Position numbers and translations under genes: made by a program. DNA of 19,274 nucleotides from CAYGAM01 sp964347915 (lineage in GTDB: Archaea > Thermoproteota > Nitrososphaeria > Nitrososphaerales > Nitrosopumilaceae), in assembly GCA_964347915.1 (NCBI GenBank), contig CAYGAM010000040.1, forward strand, positions 1-19,274. Reading direction: 5' to 3'. The number at the start of each line of letters is the position of its first letter. Positions within the stretch are counted from its first letter, which is position 1. Under the pieces are notes generated by a model. That model was given only the letters and a program-made list of their open reading frames with translations, made no database searches and was not told the DNA's origin. This document shows, in pieces, positions 1 through 7,377 of this stretch.

Positions 1-123
1 TATATCATCACTTCAAAGCCAACTGTCCCGAAAAGTACATTTTCATCTACTGATGCCGGCCGCATTGAACTCGGCATGCTCCTTACGGCAGTTACAAATG
101 TGCTATTTTTAGGACAGTGCTAG
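1..123 (+). pseudogene. 3' fragment of an unidentified gene, ended by an IS end
   Basis: Frame 1 is open from the first base of the window to a TAG at 121-123, giving 40 residues of ordinary protein composition ending TAVTNVLFLGQC. The last codons (from about 103) lie in a sequence identical to the left end of the IS3-like element at 4258, so the native C-terminus has probably been replaced by IS sequence. The fragment is too short to assign a family. It could also be chance, but the open frame stops exactly in the IS end, which fits an interrupted gene. Confidence 0.4.
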
Positions 124-131
124 CCGGGGTC
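103..131. mobile_element. Vestigial end of the IS3-like element (third copy)
   Basis: Bases 103-117 (CTATTTTTAGGACAG) are identical to 4258-4272, the left end of the second IS copy. Bases 120-131 (CTAGCCGGGGTC) resemble the right end of the same element (CTAGCGGGGTC at 1565-1575). A left end placed almost directly against a right-end-like sequence looks like the scar of an internally deleted third copy. That is an inference; only the 15-bp identity is directly seen. Confidence 0.45.
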
Positions 132-342
132 GATCATTAGTGCGCTTTTTGCTTTGTCCGCGTCGGCATCCTGCAGTACAAAATCGTATGCAACAGAGAA
201 CATAGGCCAGCAGTTCCTTTAGCATGATTCGTCGCACCTTTAGTTTGAACAAAATTCTGATTGCCAGCCAAATGTTTGCGATTGCGAGCGATGCGTTGAA
301 CAGTGCAAGGCGCACAGAGGAATTCAAGCTGGTTGCTGGAGT
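109..342 (-). pseudogene. C-terminal remnant of a transposase-like protein
   Basis: The minus strand is open from the boundary of IS copy 1 (about 342) down to a TAA at 109-111. The translation contains a hydrophobic stretch, ALFNASLAIANIWLAIRILF, followed by a basic tail (RRGQSKKRTNDRP). This resembles the C-terminal helix and basic tail of IS4/IS1634-type DDE transposases. No catalytic residue lies in the fragment, so the family call is tentative. The 5' part is missing, apparently removed by the neighbouring IS3-like insertion at 342. Confidence 0.35.
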
Positions 343-396
343 GGACCCCTGTTTTTAGGATCGTTTTTGGCGTACTTTTATGCACGCTTTGGCCGC

Positions 397-1208
397 TCAT
401 TTTACGCTCCTGCTCCCAAATTTGCTGACAAATTCGTTTGGCGTCATATACTCCAGGGCGGAATGGATTCTGTTGTTGTTGTAATATGCCTATGCATAAG
501 CAAGATCTTCCTCTGCATCCTGAAACCGCTCAAAGTCACAAGGCCAGACATATTCTTTCTTGAGCGTTTTGTGGAATGATTCTATGTGTCCGTTTTGTTC
601 CGGCGTGTTTTCCCAGATAAAGTCGTGCTGCATGCCAAGAGACTTTGTAGACTCTCTTAACTCTCTGGAGGTGTACTGCGAGCCGTTGTGGGTTCTTATT
701 CTGAGTTTTGCAGTGTCGGGGTTTTCCAACGATACAGCATGCACCACTGCTGCCACTGCCGCTTTTGCAGTTGCAGAAACTTCAAATTCATAGGACAGTC
801 ATTTTCTTGTGAACGCATCCAGTGCGTTGAAGCAGCAGCGTCATCCGTCCACACCGCAGTGGATGTACGTGATGCCGGTCTGCCAGAGCTGGTTTGGCCT
901 GACGGCTTGAACAGCTTGGCCGTCCGATGATTTTGGGTGTCAGATTTGCTCATTTTAGGCACGATCCAGCCTATTTTTCGGTATATTCTTTGGATTTTTT
1001 TGCAGTTTGTCTGGATTTCGGTTTCTCGCGTAATTTGTGCGGCCATTCTTCTTGTTCCGTATGTTGGACGCTTGCTGGCAATTTTTCTGACTGCAGAAAG
1101 GGTGCTCGGATCAATTTTCACATCTCTTGGCTTCTTGTCATAATACCACATGATTCTGGATACTCTTGCATAGCATCTGGGCTTTGTCCGAGATATCCTC
1201 GTTGCCAT
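397..1208 (-). pseudogene. IS3-family transposase OrfB, broken (copy 1)
   Basis: OrfB is the DDE integrase-core protein of IS3 elements. The N-terminal part has the HTH_21-like region (ASKRPTYGTRRMAAQI), followed by the rve core and the typical RIH..LEYMTPNEF tail. Four lesions are visible. A single G is missing near 896 relative to copy 2, giving a frameshift. The first catalytic Asp is Gly (QTGIT). An in-frame TGA lies at 841-843. The second catalytic Asp is His (RTHNGSQY). A further TAG at 490-492 truncates the tail. The third acid, E in HIESFHKTLKKEY, is kept. The start is the ATG at 1206-1208, 13 nt after the orfA stop. Confidence 0.85.
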
Positions 1209-1221
1209 TACTGTACCGCAT

Positions 1222-1510
1222 TCATCTTTTGCTTCCCTCCAAGGTTTTTTTTAAAACCGAGTTGGCAAAGGACATCTCACCAACCAGTGTTTTGAGGTCG
1301 GCATTTCCTTTTTGGGGGATGGTGTTTGGGTTTTTGCCATTGCGCGCCAAAAGCGCCTGCTTTTCGCTCTCCAAAAACTTCTCTTTCCACGAATAAAATA
1401 CTCGTGGCGAAATGTTGTGCTTTCGGCAGTTCTGCTGCGTCGATGTTGGTTGTGAACGATTCCATGACAATTGCAATCTTGTCACTGGCGCTCCGCATCT
1501 TTTTGCTCAT
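1222..1510 (-). pseudogene. IS3-family OrfA, frameshifted (copy 1)
   Basis: OrfA is the HTH protein of IS3 elements. The N-terminal segment MSKKMRSASDKIAIVMESF starts at the ATG 1508-1510. The rest (CRKHNISPRVFYSWKEKFLE, then a leucine-rich end) is in another frame, so the gene needs a one- or two-base correction near 1431. The same break is present in copy 2. The YSWKEKFL motif and the position upstream of orfB make the identification firm. Confidence 0.8.
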
Positions 1511-1577
1511 GCCTGCGTCATCTCCTGCCCATACAGGAAGTGTGCATTAAGGATCGGTCCTATTCTAGCGGGGTCCT

Positions 1578-2449
1578 CGCCAACAAGTGGGGAGGATGGC
1601 CTGGTGTACCGGGCAAGATTTTTGCGGCACAGAATCTGGCGGTGAATGGATGCATTTCCTGTAGTTGGTTTGGTCGATGCCGCCGGCTCTGGAGACTGGC
1701 TCACTGCCAGAATGATTCATTTTCTGGCGGAGCGGATCAATGCGAGCTATGACTGAAAAGAGGGTGTAATATGCCCTAAAGTTTGGCCAGGCGCTGGCAT
1801 CGCTCAATTACAGTTTTGCAGGAGCTAGAGGAATGATGCACGGCCTGGAGAGATCACAACTGCTACCGCTGGTTGGGAAGACATTTGCTAAGAAGAATTA
1901 TCCTGAAATCAGGACATCTCCAAGGCCCGGAATCAGGGATGTACCATCCGCGTCCGCTGCATACAGGATATGTCTCTGCTCAGATGACTCGTGACAGTCA
2001 ACTGCCGCGCTTTTTGTGATGTTTTTTGGATTGGCAGGCCGGATTGCTGCAATATCTTGGATTTGCCTGTCCCGAGGCTTTTGCGACTTGCTGAATGAGC
2101 CAGGCCGGATTGTTCCTGACTCGGCTCTCCATGCAATTCTCTGCCTCCATCTGCGGAAAATCTGCTCTGGCTAGGCCAACATTGAACACAGCAAAAAGAT
2201 CGACAAATCTCATGCATAATCGAACCGTCCTATCATAAAATTTTTGTTCCCCCATGCTGGCTATTGCGGGCGTTGCCGCCAAAAAGCAGCGATCTGTGCG
2301 TGTTTCCATTTTGATGTGACATTTAATACGCAGTCCGGAATGCGTGTTTTTGCAAGAGACAGATTATGGACATGGATGGAGTTTTCGTCTATTCCTGCGG
2401 AACCGGGGCGGGCGCAGCATCTGTGTCTGAACAGACTCCGATGATCGAA
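1578..2449. other. Gene-poor stretch between IS copy 1 and the chorismate mutase gene
   Basis: No gene is recognised here. The longest unusual frame is on the minus strand, 1898-2170 (91 codons between TAG and TAA, including ADADGTSLIPGLGDVLISG). It has protein-like composition but no ATG, GTG or TTG near its beginning, so it could be a decayed gene. Competing minus frames at 1933-2217 and 1998-2309 overlap it, and none has a known motif. Confidence 0.4.
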
Positions 2450-2770
2450 TCACTGAGACTTGTCAGAATCGTCTGCGGTCAAGTGCATGTCGCCAAGCAG
2501 GTGCCGTTCTTCTTCAACAGCTGCGTCTATGAGTGCCCTGGCAAGTATCCTGCCGGTCTCTTTCCTCATGCCGTGGCCTGCAAGCCCGCTCTCAAAGAAA
2601 GATATCACTGATTCTTCCCTATTCCTATCCAATATCGGAATTTTGTTGTTCCTCTTGTAGACGGCCACTTTTTTTGCGATGTCCAGCCTGCGTGAAACTG
2701 ATGCAATTATTTCGTTATTGATGCTGTCTATTTCTTGCCGCAACTGTTCCAAATCAGTCATGCTGGTCAA
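2450..2770 (-). CDS. Chorismate mutase, AroQ (all-helical) type
   Basis: Chorismate mutase converts chorismate to prephenate, the branch point to phenylalanine and tyrosine, in the cytoplasm. The 106-residue protein has the size of a stand-alone AroQ domain. Counting from the start at 2770, the residues match the E. coli CM numbering closely: R11, R28, K39, D48, R51 and E52, the last four within KRNNKIPILDRNREE. Position 88 is Glu where E. coli has Gln, a substitution that also occurs in other AroQ enzymes. The start is TTG/GTG/ATG-ambiguous: a second Met at residue 4 is possible. It overlaps the 3' end of the upstream flavoprotein by 17 nt, so the two are probably cotranscribed. The C-terminal tail of about 15 acidic residues is not conserved. 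Confidence 0.85.
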   Translation of the reverse strand: MTSMTDLEQLRQEIDSINNEIIASVSRRLDIAKKVAVYKRNNKIPILDRNREESVISFFESGLAGHGMRKETGRILARALIDAAVEEERHLLGDMHLTADDSDKSQ

Positions 2771-4200
2771 TGCGGATTGAACCGCCTTTTAAATAAACGT
2801 GATGGTTTTTGCTACGAGGCGCCTTCTCTGAAAAGTCCGATCTTATGAAACATCCGACACTCTCCTCACGTTCAAGCGATGATACGAATATGGATTTTAT
2901 GAAAATGTCACTCTCTGCCTTTATGGAATCTGACAAGTAACTGGCATCCTTCACAATCCTCATGTTCGTCTTGGGAACAGGGAATGATGATACTTCGCAT
3001 CTGGTACTTCCGGCACGGTCAGCCAGGGCAGCCGCCTCGCCTGCAACCTTGCCCAAAACCAACGCTTCTGCAATTGCATTTCCGCCGAGTCTGGATGATC
3101 CGTGCAGTCCGCCAGCGATCTCTCCTGCAGCGTAGAGTCCATCTATTGTAGTCTGTCCATTCCGGTCTATCTTCAATCCTCCCAAGGAGTAGTGGTATAT
3201 CGGATTCACCTCCAACAGTCCATTCTTTAGGAGTTTGAGTGATCTGCCATAGACTGTGCTGTTTGCAAGTTTCTTTATTTCAACATCAGAGATCGAATTG
3301 CAGTCTAGGAATATCTTACTACCTTCAGATATTTTGTTGGCGAATACAGCGCTTATTTCAGCTAGCTGATGATGATAGTCGTTTTTTCTTATGCGCTTCT
3401 CCAAATGTTCCGGAAGAACTCGTACTCCAAATTCGTCAACTATGTCTGGGTACTCCAGAAGCCGCCCAGCTATGATGTTTTTCGTATAGCGTATTCCAAA
3501 TGGATGGGTCATAACAAATTCTGGATTCAGGAGCGTTGCTCCGCTTCTAAAGGCCGCATTTATGCCGACGCCGTCCACCGTGTTCAGATTGTCCGACACT
3601 CCAACAGAATTGGAATAGCCGCCAGTGGCAAGTATGGTTGAACCGGAAACAAATGTTACGAGATTTTCTCCTTTTCTAAAAACTGCACCATGACACCTGT
3701 TGTTCTTCACCATGAGATCAACTAGATCGAAGCCGCCAAATTCCTCAATGTCAAACTCATCCATGCTGTGCCTAATTGACATCATTATCTGCCTGCCACT
3801 CCGCGTGCTCGGCATGTATCCGAACTCTGTCTCCACCATTTCAGTTCTCTTCCTGATACGATCTATTTCCATTTCTGACATTTCACACAACAGATTGATG
3901 AGGATGTCATCGCCCATACAGTCACCAGTATTTTTGATCAGGCCGAAATCTTGGCCATAACGGATGTTGGCAGGACTCTTTACGCTGTTCCCAATGTCAC
4001 TCTGATACAACAGTCACTTTTCTTTCAAGCGACGCCGCCGCCGATGCCGCGCGCAGTCCGGCAATGCCGGTTCCTATCACTAAAACGTCGGCTGTCCTCT
4101 CTGTCATTTTTAGATGCTCCAGATCAGGATGAGACACACTGGCATTCCTTCGGCTTTTTTTATGATCAAGTTCGCCTGTTTTGTACGCCAATTCATTCAT
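2754..4200 (-). pseudogene. Fumarate reductase/aspartate oxidase-superfamily flavoprotein, frameshifted
   Basis: The N-terminal frame (3997-4200) carries the FAD dinucleotide-binding motif VLVIGTGIAGLRAA and ends VTVVSE-TGA. The next frame (2754-about 4010) resumes at once with SDIGNSVKSPANIRYGQD, so one extra base near 3999-4003 breaks the gene. The rest has the FAD-linked GG motif SGSTILATGGYS, the substrate-region HPFGIRYT, and the C-terminal FAD motif HYSLGGLKID...GLYAAGEIAGGLHGSSRLGGNA. Repaired length is about 480 residues, close to L-aspartate oxidase but with weak similarity in the active-site region; other soluble succinate/fumarate-type oxidoreductases are equally possible. Translation may really begin at Met32 (about 4107), just before the FAD motif. 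It could be a pseudogene, a sequencing error or a recoded gene. Its partner is the overlapping chorismate mutase. Confidence 0.75.
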
Positions 4201-4203
4201 GTA

Positions 4204-4244
4204 TGTGGATTGAATTCATATATAATACATTCATCTAATCCACA
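4204..4244 (-). promoter_or_regulatory. TATA box inside an inverted repeat, flavoprotein promoter
   Basis: The minus-strand promoter has a TATATAAT-like box at 4217-4226, about 22 nt before the first ATG (4198-4200). Eight-base arms TGTGGATT (4204-4211) and AATCCACA (4237-4244) flank it symmetrically. A regulator binding both arms would cover the TATA box, so repression is the simplest reading. IS copy 2 begins only 14 bp upstream of the outer arm. Confidence 0.5.
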
Positions 4245-4305
4245 ATGGAGCAGATTTCTATTTTTAGGACAGCATTTGACGTACTTTTATGCGCGCTTTG
4301 ATCGC

Positions 4306-5118
4306 TCATTTTACGCTCCTGCTCCCCAGTTTGCTGACAAATTCGTTTGGCGTCATATACTCCAGGGCTGGATGGATTCTGTTGTTGTTGTAATCTGCAT
4401 ATGCATAAGCAAGATATTCCTCTGCATCCTGGAACCACTCAAAGTCACAAGGCCAGACATATTCTTTCTTGAGGGTTTTGTGGAATGACTCTGTGTGTTC
4501 GTTTTGTTCCGGCGTGTTCTTCCAGATAAAGTCGTGCCGTATGCCAAGCGATTTAATGGATTCCCCAAACTCTCTGGAACTGTACTGCGAGCCGTTGTCG
4601 GTTCTTATTCTCAGTTTTGCTGAGTCCGGGTTCTCTAGCGCCACTGCATGCACCACTGTTGCCACTGCCGCTTTTGCGGTCGCAGATACTTCAAACCCGT
4701 AGGACAGCCATTTTCTTGTGAACGCATCCAGTGCGTTGAAGCGGCAGCGTCATCCGCCCGCTCCGCAGTGGATGTGTGTGATGCCGGTCTGCCAGAGCTG
4801 GTTTGGGCCTGACGGCTTGAACAGCTTGGCCGTCCGATGATTTTGGGTGTCAGATTTGCTCATTTTAGGCACGATCCAGCCTATTTTTCGGTATATTCTT
4901 TGGATTTTTTTGCAGTTTGTCTGGATTTCGGTTTCTCGCGTAATTTGTGCGGCCATTCTTCTTGTTCCATATGTTGGACGCTTGCTGGCAATTTTTCTGA
5001 CTGCAAAAAGTGTGTCCGAATCAATTTTCACATCTCTTGGCTTCTTGTCATAACACCACATGGTCATGGATACTCCTGCATAGCATCTGGGCTTTGTCCG
5101 AGATATCCTCGTTGCCAT
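4306..5118 (-). pseudogene. IS3-family transposase OrfB with one in-frame TGA (copy 2)
   Basis: The frame is continuous over 271 codons from the ATG at 5116-5118 to the TGA at 4306-4308, interrupted only by a TGA at 4750-4752 (GAGG-stop-RCRFNALDAF). The second catalytic Asp (RTDNGSQYSSREF) and the Glu (HTESFHKTLKKEY) are intact, and the C-terminal YNNNRIHPALEYMTPNEF is complete. The first catalytic Asp is Gly (WQTGITHI), as in copy 1. Relatives usually have Trp near the TGA position, so TGG to TGA is a likely origin. The protein is probably inactive even with readthrough because of the Asp-to-Gly change. Confidence 0.85.
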
Positions 5119-5131
5119 TACTGTACTGCAT

Positions 5132-5420
5132 TCATCTTTTGCTTCCCTCCAAGGTTTTTTTTAAAGCCGAGTTGGCAAAGGACATCTCACCAACCAGTGT
5201 TTTGAGGTCGGCATTTCCTTTTTGGGGGATGGTGTTTGGGTTTTTGCCATTGCGCGCCAAAAGCGCCTGCTTTTCGCTCTCCAAAAACTTCTCTTTCCAC
5301 GAATAAAATACGCGCGCCGAAAGGTTGTGCTTTCGGCAGTTCACCTACGCCGATATTGGTTGTGAACGACTCCATGTCAATTGCAATCTTGCCGCCGGCG
5401 CTCCGCATCTTTTTGCTCAT
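5132..5420 (-). pseudogene. IS3-family OrfA, frameshifted (copy 2)
   Basis: Starts at the ATG 5418-5420 (MSKKMRSAGGKIAIDMESF) and continues in a second frame as CRKHNLSARVFYSWKEKFLE to the TGA at 5132. It has exactly the length of copy 1 (289 nt, not a multiple of three) and the same frame break at GAACTGCCGAAAG. The leucine-rich C-terminal part, needed for OrfA multimerisation in the family, is intact. Confidence 0.8.
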
Positions 5421-5539
5421 GCCTGCATCGTACACTGTTCGTACAAAAAGCGTGCATTAAGGCTCGGTCCTATTCTAGCGGGGCGTCGCCAGTAATTATG
5501 AGTGAAAGCGCAGTTTACCCGGGGATGTTCGCGCAAAAG

Positions 5540-5851
5540 TCACGAGCCCAATACGTCATCCAAATCTTTGAAGGCATCCGGATTTTGATTTATGTATCCT
5601 ACAACAAAAGACACTCCTAACTTGTCCAGATAAAGTACTCTCATGCTTTTTCCGTCATCGGACAAAAATCCTCTCTTGACTAGGCTTCTTGCAACGGTGT
5701 CAAAACCCTTTCTAATCTTGTGTGCAGATGCAATGCTTCGCCAGTTTATTTTACTGCGTACCTTCTCAATCGCCTTGTAGTTTGGCCGGCCAATTATCTG
5801 CTTATCATACATTTTCAACAAAATCGCGATCTCATAGTTTATTAATGTCAA
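5540..5851 (-). CDS. Small conserved-looking protein, winged-helix-like, unknown function
   Basis: A protein of about 103 residues from a TTG at 5849-5851; an internal ATG (KMYDKQ, near 5812) is an alternative start. It is rich in Lys/Arg and alternating helical segments: INYEIAILLKMYDKQ, then WRSIASAHKIRKGFDTVARSLVKRGFLSDDG, then a beta-like VLYLDKLGVSFVVGYINQNP. The middle segment with the Gly-Phe turn resembles a winged-helix recognition helix and wing, so DNA binding is plausible, but no family is recognised. It is divergent from the regulator at 5911, and its 3' end lies 57 bp from IS copy 2. Confidence 0.65.
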   Translation of the reverse strand: MTLINYEIAILLKMYDKQIIGRPNYKAIEKVRSKINWRSIASAHKIRKGFDTVARSLVKRGFLSDDGKSMRVLYLDKLGVSFVVGYINQNPDAFKDLDDVLGS

Positions 5852-5910
5852 TTAGCCCTATGTATAATTATGTAGTAAGCATTATATAAACATACAGCAT
5901 TACTATTAGT
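5852..5910. promoter_or_regulatory. Shared divergent promoter region
   Basis: This 59-bp AT-rich spacer separates the two divergent genes. For the plus gene, TTATATAAA at 5882-5890 is centred about 25 nt before the ATG at 5911, ideal for a leaderless mRNA. For the minus gene, the AT-rich TATAAT-like sequence near 5878-5885, about 28-33 nt from the TTG, is the likely box. The two boxes overlap, so transcription in the two directions would compete. Confidence 0.6.
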
Positions 5911-6441
5911 ATGAATGCAAATGCACGTTCTAGAACGGACTTTTCTACCGCTGTTCAAAAAACATTAGAGGTTCTAATGTGTGGTGAGGCATATACCCAA
6001 AACAGGCTGGCCAAGGAGACCGGACTTAATTTTCGGACTGTACAAAAAGTGCTGGCGCTTTTGACTGATGTCCAATCATGCCTAAAGGATAATGTCATAG
6101 ACATAGCCAATCTGGACAGCTCCAAGGTAATACGGATGAAGGAGAGAGTGGGACTGTCCTCATTTCCAGAAAACATCCAAAAAATGATCATAAGATCACT
6201 GTACTATCCGACAATTTCAAGCGAAGAAGAGGTTCTGGTACGCCTGTCAGTTAAAGATGCAACCTCTGCAAGCTCTGCGGTTTCCATGCCTGAGGACGCC
6301 GTCTTAAAAAAATTAATCAGCGCAGGACACATAGTCAAAACCGCGGATCACCGGTACCATCTAAGCGAAGATGGGGTGGTGATCTCTAACGGCGCATTGG
6401 AACTGTATCCTGAAATTAAGAAAATGTCTGCCGGTAAGTAG
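5911..6441 (+). CDS. Helix-turn-helix transcription regulator-like protein
   Basis: 176 residues. Residues about 10-50 form a winged-helix-like domain with the HTH motif YTQNRLAKETGLNFRTVQKVLALL. The middle (about 70-115) is helical and contains ISSEEEVLVRLSVKDA. The C-terminal third (AVLKKLISAGHIVKTADHRYHLSEDGV) looks like a second winged helix, with a turn and a beta-wing. No ligand domain or membrane segment is visible. The ATG at 5911 is placed by the TATA box 25 nt upstream. As a divergent neighbour of another DNA-binding-like gene it may control both. The exact family is not recognised. Confidence 0.75.
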   Translation: MNANARSRTDFSTAVQKTLEVLMCGEAYTQNRLAKETGLNFRTVQKVLALLTDVQSCLKDNVIDIANLDSSKVIRMKERVGLSSFPENIQKMIIRSLYYPTISSEEEVLVRLSVKDATSASSAVSMPEDAVLKKLISAGHIVKTADHRYHLSEDGVVISNGALELYPEIKKMSAGK

Positions 6442-7377
6442 CCCGCCGTACCTCTCCTGTCTGGCAGCCTCGTCTAGGATCTGCGCTGGACATGCTTTGC
6501 TCCGTTACTGGACGAGTTGTCTGCAGAATTTAAGAAAGAGATGCATGGGATTGAGGCATGATGCCGATCTTCTGCTGGCAAAATTTGCAACAATAGCCTG
6601 TTTTTACAATTCTGTATTCTGGCAATCATGCAGAAGTTTGTGCGCTATCCGCTGCCTGTGCTGATACCCGCAATTCGCTATGCTTGCAGGAACGCTCAAC
6701 CCTCTGATGATTAATGCATATTGCTAGTAATCTTAAATTCAATGACAAGCGAATGGCTGTCTCGCGCTGGCAGCTCTGTACCAAGAGAATTTTTGCAATG
6801 CTATGTACTGTCCATTCTTGACCGGGAACCTTGTGCAGGCAGTTATTGACCGTACAATGCAACAAAGTCGGGGGATCTGGAACCAGTCGTCCGGCCTCGT
6901 CTGCACCTGGGCAGGCTGCCTGATGAAAAGCTGATTGAGCAGAACGATGGCGGCTGGTGCAAGCTTGCTGAAAAGAGAAGAACCGTTGCCCAGGACGCAG
7001 GCAGGATGGAAGATATTGCGCGAAAGCGGACGGATGTCCTGTTCCGCCTGGGAAGCGCAGGACGCTTTGCGGCTGCGAGGCAAAGAGCATGCCGATTCCG
7101 GGCGCCTTCCGGCGTCCGTCTCAAAAAACCCCTCCCTGTCGCGTACAATCCGATATTGCAGAGCCGCGCGCCGCCGCGTCTAGGACAGCGCCGGCCCTTA
7201 TTGCCGCATCATGCTGCATTGTGAAATGTACAGCATTTTGCCAAAACAGATCAAAATCTTGCATTGCATAATCCAAATTTTGCATCTTTGAGCAGATTTT
7301 AATGAAAAAATTGCAATTAAGAAACGCGTCATGCGTCTCATAAGATTTAAAAGCACTAGATCATCGACTTTGCGCAT
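6442..7377. other. Gene-poor stretch upstream of EF-2
   Basis: No gene is recognised in these 936 bp. The longest coding-like frame is on the plus strand from 6850 to 7224 (125 codons, Arg-rich, including LPDEKLIEQNDGGWCKLAEK and a helical RMEDIARKRTDVLFRLGSA). It has no start codon before Met at 7006 and no recognised motif, so it may be a relic. Antisense frames across the same region are longer but have compositions typical of shadows. The last 150 bp are AT-rich leader/promoter sequence for EF-2. Confidence 0.4.
7346..7353 (+). promoter_or_regulatory. TATA box of the EF-2 gene
   Basis: TTTAAAAG is centred about 29 nt before the EF-2 ATG, giving a near-leaderless transcript. A partly palindromic ACGCGTCATGCGT lies just upstream (7324-7336) and could be part of the promoter. 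Confidence 0.5.

Larger units (their letters stand above)
342..1577 (-). mobile_element. Decayed IS3-family element, copy 1
   Basis: The element is about 1.24 kb with orfA and orfB on the minus strand, the usual IS3 layout. The ends are imperfect inverted repeats: TGGACCCCTGTTTTTAGGAT at the left, and at the right, read on the opposite strand, AGGACCCCGCTAGAATAGGA. From about 351 to 1573 it aligns with copy 2 at 4258-5483 at high identity. No clear target duplication was found. Both genes are broken, so it cannot move unaided. Confidence 0.85.
4258..5483 (-). mobile_element. Decayed IS3-family element, copy 2
   Basis: Second copy of the element at 342-1577, same orientation, about 1.23 kb. 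The left end is CTATTTTTAGGACAG and the right end is TCCTATTCTAGCGGGG. The outermost GGACCCC of copy 1 is missing on the left, so this copy may be slightly trimmed. It lies between the flavoprotein promoter and the 3' end of the small gene at 5540. Similarity to copy 1 stops sharply on both sides, as expected for an insertion rather than a segmental duplication. Confidence 0.85.

Noticed and set aside
1898..2170. Minus-strand open frame of 91 codons with protein-like end ADADGTSLIPGLGDVLISG
   Set aside because: There is no start codon near the beginning and no motif; adjacent frames are also open. Kept only as a note on the gene-poor stretch.
6626..7148. Long antisense frames in the gene-poor stretch (up to 154 codons)
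   Set aside because: Composition rich in Cys, His, Ser and Arg, as expected for shadow frames in GC-biased DNA; no motif and no promoter.
6850..7224. Plus-strand open frame of 125 codons upstream of EF-2
   Set aside because: Arg-rich, no start before 7006, no recognised domain and no promoter. It may be a relic, but support is too weak for a gene call.
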